From Methylobacterium sp. (GTDB lineage Bacteria; Pseudomonadota; Alphaproteobacteria; Rhizobiales; Beijerinckiaceae): 8,924 nucleotides of DNA. The notes under the pieces were generated by a model. That model did not search any database and had not been told where the DNA came from. It saw only the letters and a program-made list of their open reading frames with translations. The stretch lies in assembly GCA_020252865.1 (NCBI GenBank), contig JADCCH010000229.1, positions 1-8,924 on the forward strand, read 5' to 3'. Position numbers and translations under genes: made by a program. Positions 6,729-8,924 of this stretch are shown here, piece by piece. Numbering within the stretch: the stretch's first letter is position 1; the number at the start of each line of letters is the position of its first letter.

Positions 6729-8297
6729 TCAATGCGTGGAATGCACGCGAACCGCGCCGCGCGCGGCACCCCTCGCATGGGTCAGCTTGTTCAGCGCCAC
6801 GATGTAGGCCTTGGCGGAGGAGACGAGCGTATCGGGATCAGCCGCACGCCCCGTCACAAGCCGCCCGTCGCCGCCCGCGAGCCGAACGGAGACTTCCGCC
6901 TGCGCATCCGTGCCCTCGGTGACGGCATGGACCTGATAAAGCTCCAGCTTCGCCTCATGCGGGATGAGCTGATGGATCGCGTTGAAGGTCGCATCCACCG
7001 GGCCATTGCCGGTGGCCTGCACCGTGCGGTGCTGCCCTTCGATATCCAGCGTCAGCGTCGCGGATTGCGGCCCCATCGTGCCGGCGATCACCGTGAGCGC
7101 CACGACCTTCACGCGATCCTCGGCAGTCGCGAGATTCTCGTCGATCAGCGCCTCGATATCCTCGTCGTAGATGTGTTTCTTGCGGTCAGCCAGCGCCTTG
7201 AAGCGCACGAAGGCATCTTCCAGCTGGTTGTCGGACACTTCGTAGCCGAGGCCCTTGAGCTTGTCCCGGAAGGCGTTGCGACCCGAATGCTTGCCCATCA
7301 CGAGCGAGGTCTTCGAGACGCCGACCGATTCCGGCGTCATGATCTCGTAGGTCTGGGTGTTCTTCAGCATGCCATCCTGGTGGATGCCGCTCTCATGCGC
7401 GAAGGCGTTTCGGCCCACGATGGCCTTGTTGAATTGCACCGGAAAGGAAGTGGCGGCCGAGACGAGCTTGGAAGCGCGGTTCAGCATGGTGCTTTCGATA
7501 CCCGTTTCGAAGGGGAAGACATCGCCGCGCGTCTTCAGCGCCATCACGATCTCTTCCAGCGCCGCATTGCCCGCGCGCTCGCCGATGCCGTTGATGGTGC
7601 ATTCGATCTGCCGGGCGCCACCCATCACGCCGGCGATGGAATTCGCGACCGCCATGCCGAGATCGTTGTGGCAATGGACCGAGAAAATCGCCTTGTCGGA
7701 ATTCGGCACGCGGCTGCGCAACATCTCGAACAAGGCACGATACTCGTCCGGCGTCGTGTAGCCGACCGTATCCGGGACGTTGATCGTCGTTGCGCCGGCC
7801 CTGATGGCCGCTTCCACGCAGCGGCAGAGGAAATCATGCTCGGTGCGGGTGCCGTCCTCGGCCGACCATTCCACATCCGGCACGAGGTTGCGGGCACGCG
7901 ATACGCTGTCGATGATCAGTTGCAGAACCGCATCGGGTTCCTTCTGCAGCTTGTATTTCATGTGCACCGGCGAGGTGGAGATGAAGGTATGGATGCGCGG
8001 CTTCACCGCGTGCCGCACCGCCTCGCCCGCCCGGTCGATATCCTTGGCGCCAGCGCGGGAAAGACCTGCCACGGTCGCGTTCTTCACGCGCCTGGAAATG
8101 GCAGCGACCGCCTCGAAATCGCCTTCGGAGGCGATCGGGAAGCCGGCCTCGATGATATCCACGCCCATCAGATCGAGGAAATCGGCGATTTCCAGCTTTT
8201 CCTCGAAGGTCATGGTGGCGCCGGGGCATTGCTCGCCGTCGCGCAGGGTGGTGTCGAAAATCAGGACGCGGTCTTTGGAGCCGGAACCTTGGGACAT
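6729..8297 (-). CDS. leuA: LeuA, 2-isopropylmalate synthase
   Basis: LeuA condenses acetyl-CoA with 2-ketoisovalerate to 2-isopropylmalate, the first committed step of leucine biosynthesis, and is normally feedback-inhibited by leucine. With the start at 8297 it has 522 residues, typical of the bacterial type. The HMGL-like TIM barrel starts with DTTLRDGEQCPGA (15-27); HCHND (208-212) binds the divalent metal; GIGERAGNAALEEI (237-250) is the second signature. The C-terminal leucine-binding LeuA dimer domain spans about 392-505, so allosteric control is probably intact. The start is supported by AGAGGA at 8306-8311, 8 bp upstream, and by the family N-terminus; the frame continues upstream to 8408 without homology. 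A leucine-rich leader ORF and strong stem-loop precede it, which indicates control by leucine supply. mak follows after 9 bp. Confidence 0.97.
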   Translation of the reverse strand: MSQGSGSKDRVLIFDTTLRDGEQCPGATMTFEEKLEIADFLDLMGVDIIEAGFPIASEGDFEAVAAISRRVKNATVAGLSRAGAKDIDRAGEAVRHAVKPRIHTFISTSPVHMKYKLQKEPDAVLQLIIDSVSRARNLVPDVEWSAEDGTRTEHDFLCRCVEAAIRAGATTINVPDTVGYTTPDEYRALFEMLRSRVPNSDKAIFSVHCHNDLGMAVANSIAGVMGGARQIECTINGIGERAGNAALEEIVMALKTRGDVFPFETGIESTMLNRASKLVSAATSFPVQFNKAIVGRNAFAHESGIHQDGMLKNTQTYEIMTPESVGVSKTSLVMGKHSGRNAFRDKLKGLGYEVSDNQLEDAFVRFKALADRKKHIYDEDIEALIDENLATAEDRVKVVALTVIAGTMGPQSATLTLDIEGQHRTVQATGNGPVDATFNAIHQLIPHEAKLELYQVHAVTEGTDAQAEVSVRLAGGDGRLVTGRAADPDTLVSSAKAYIVALNKLTHARGAARGAVRVHSTH

Positions 8298-8304
8298 TGG
8301 AAGA

Positions 8305-8315
8305 ATCCTCTCATC
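8305..8315 (-). promoter_or_regulatory. leuA ribosome-binding region, complementary to the leader ORF
   Basis: The minus-strand segment GATGAGAGGAT contains the leuA Shine-Dalgarno sequence. It can pair with ATCCTCCTTATC (8443-8432), the Ile-Leu-Leu-Ile codons of the leader ORF: 11 base pairs with one G-U pair and one bulged C. This could mask the ribosome-binding site when the leader codons are not occupied by a ribosome. It is seen as complementarity only; the function is inferred. Confidence 0.4.
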
Positions 8316-8363
8316 GCACCCGCGCCGGATGTTCTCTTTCGGAATCGACGGGACACGGGCTCT

Positions 8364-8429
8364 GTAGCGGGAAATTTTATTGCGCGCTACCCCTGAGGGC
8401 CCAGGCAAAGCCCGGTCGGCCCTCAGGGG
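8364..8429 (-). promoter_or_regulatory. leuA leader stem-loops (attenuator)
   Basis: The main stem pairs CCCCTGAGGGC (8429-8419) with GCCCTCAGGGG (8400-8390), 11 perfect base pairs. It continues, after a 3-nt bulge, as CCGGGC-TTT-GCCTGG, so nearly the whole 40 nt is paired. The leader ORF stop codon (8425-8423) lies in the left arm, so a ribosome finishing the leader would stop this stem from forming. A second, weaker stem, GTAGCG (8390-8385) with CGCTAC (8369-8364), shares one base with it and could be an alternative fold. No U-tract follows either stem, so a classical Rho-independent attenuator is not evident. Confidence 0.65.
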
Positions 8430-8536
8430 CTGATAAGGAGGATAAGCGACAGGAGAAGCAGAAAGCCCGAAAAGGCCACCGCATCAAGGCGGGCGGCCTG
8501 ACGAATTTCCAGAGCGCGGACGGCGGGTTTCGTCAA
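8423..8536 (-). CDS. Leucine-rich leader peptide of leuA
   Basis: The minus-strand frame ends FLLLLSLILLISP-stop: seven Leu and two Ile in the ten residues LLLLSLILLI, directly before the stop, about 125 nt upstream of leuA. Such runs of the regulated amino acid are the hallmark of leader peptides in ribosome-mediated attenuation: ribosomes stall at Leu codons when charged tRNA-Leu is scarce. The stop codon falls in the left arm of the strong stem-loop, as this mechanism requires. The start is unresolved. TTG 8536 gives 37 residues with AGGA about 10 nt upstream and coding-like third positions throughout. GTG 8479 gives 18 residues, a more usual leader length, but has no clear ribosome-binding site. 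The existence of the leader is better supported than its exact start. It could only otherwise be a short membrane peptide, which the location makes less likely. Confidence 0.7.
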   Translation of the reverse strand: MTKPAVRALEIRQAARLDAVAFSGFLLLLSLILLISP

Positions 8537-8540
8537 AGGC

Positions 8541-8558
8541 CTTGAATCCTGTTTCAAG
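8541..8558. repeat. Inverted repeat at the predicted leuA start site
   Basis: CTTGAA-TCCTGT-TTCAAG is a perfect 6-bp inverted repeat with a 6-bp spacer. It lies directly at and after the start site predicted from the promoter boxes at 8566-8594, a position where a repressor or a 5'-end hairpin could act. No particular regulator can be named from it. Confidence 0.35.
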
Positions 8559-8565
8559 ATGAAAA

Positions 8566-8594
8566 ATGGTACCCGAGCTTTCCGGGTCTGGCAA
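8566..8594 (-). promoter_or_regulatory. Probable leuA promoter
   Basis: On the minus strand TTGCCA (8594-8589) and TACCAT (8571-8566) are separated by exactly 17 bp. They match the housekeeping sigma consensus at five of six and four of six positions. Transcription would start near 8559, upstream of both candidate leader starts, giving an untranslated leader of about 260 nt before leuA. This is the best pair in the leuA upstream region. Confidence 0.5.
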
Positions 8595-8637
8595 GCGGCT
8601 GAGTTTGTGGCCCCTTGCGGCCTGGCCTGCTCTGGAG

Positions 8638-8667
8638 TTGACTGGCCTCTCGCCTCCTTCCTCGAGA
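8638..8667 (+). promoter_or_regulatory. Weak promoter candidate for the divergent secreted-protein gene
   Basis: TTGACT at 8638-8643 is followed after 18 bp by TCGAGA (8662-8667), about 27 bp before the ATG. The -35 is good but the -10 is poor, so this is only a candidate. Confidence 0.25.
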
Positions 8668-8694
8668 AGATGGACGATATCGGGGAGATGGATC

Positions 8695-8924
8695 ATGCCC
8701 AAAATCCGCCTTGCCTTGTGCCTCGCCACGCTGCCCCTCGCCTCGCCGGCCCTTGCGGATTCGATCGACGGCAAATGGTGTTCGGAGGATGGCCGGCGCA
8801 TCATCATCGAAGGCTCGCTCGGCATCTGGGGCACGGCGGGTCTCAGGATTTCAGGGGAGTATCTCCGCTACACTTATCTCTTCGCCATGCCTGCCGGCGA
8901 ACCCGAGGCCGGCCAGCGCGTGGA
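8695..8924 (+). CDS. Small secreted protein of unknown function (3' end missing)
   Basis: An open frame begins at ATG 8695 with GGGGAGA at 8682-8688, 6 bp upstream, and runs off the window end after 76 codons. The N-terminus is a classical Sec signal peptide: a basic start (MPKIR), a hydrophobic core (LALCLATLPLA) and an AxA-type site with SPALA before Asp22, so the product should be periplasmic or secreted. The mature part begins DSIDGKWCSEDGRRIIIEG, then IWGTAGLRISGEYLRYTYLF and a PAGEPEAGQRV segment. This pattern recalls short uncharacterised periplasmic proteins common in Hyphomicrobiales, with a W-C-x-x-D-G-R-R opening, but I know no function. Only one cysteine is visible in the mature portion so far. 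It is transcribed divergently from leuA, with about 100 bp between the two putative promoters' start boxes and the ATG. Confidence 0.75.
   Translation, partial: MPKIRLALCLATLPLASPALADSIDGKWCSEDGRRIIIEGSLGIWGTAGLRISGEYLRYTYLFAMPAGEPEAGQRV

Noticed and set aside
6531..8396. Long plus-strand open frame (621 codons) opposite mak and leuA
   Set aside because: It runs antisense through leuA and part of mak, is compositionally odd (rich in His, Arg and Asp), and has no recognisable domain.
8567..8587. Hairpin ACCCG...CGGGT followed by a T-run on the minus strand, resembling an intrinsic terminator
   Set aside because: It lies in the spacer of the probable leuA promoter, with the T-run just after the -10 box, and no minus-strand gene lies upstream within the window for it to end. 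The promoter reading fits the context better.

Overview
The window looks like chromosome from an alphaproteobacterium, most likely of the order Hyphomicrobiales (Rhizobiales). The reasons are the high G+C content with G/C-rich third codon positions, an iolD-iolE-iolB gene order typical of rhizobial inositol operons, a RIME-like double-palindrome intergenic repeat, and a leucine-rich leader in front of leuA. No transposase, integrase, phage gene or CRISPR array is visible. Most of the window is ordinary metabolic chromosome.

Left part (1-3155, + strand): the end of a myo-inositol catabolic operon. iolD is cut at its 5' side by the window edge, iolE is complete, and iolB overlaps iolE by 4 bp. 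Together they dehydrate inosose, open the ring of the dione, and isomerise 5-deoxyglucuronate. Two bases after iolB begins a 128-bp element made of two palindromes. It separates the operon from the convergent pobA.

Middle (3377-5166, - strand): pobA (4-hydroxybenzoate 3-monooxygenase) has every canonical active-site residue at its textbook number. Upstream of it lies a decayed C-terminal fragment of a MOFRL-type glycerate kinase. A tRNA-Lys(CUU) gene with encoded CCA follows.

Right part (5202-8594, - strand): a small PEGA-type lipoprotein gene, a Mak-like ROK fructokinase, and leuA (2-isopropylmalate synthase). leuA and the kinase gene are 9 bp apart and probably cotranscribed. In front of leuA is the most interesting feature of the window: a promoter-like pair, a short ORF ending in a run of Leu and Ile codons, and a very strong stem-loop whose left arm contains the ORF's stop codon. 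This is the architecture of a leucine attenuator. No U-tract follows the stem-loop. The Leu/Ile codon run is instead complementary to the leuA ribosome-binding site, which suggests control of translation rather than of termination.

Right edge (8695-8924, + strand): the start of a divergent gene for a small secreted protein of unknown function.
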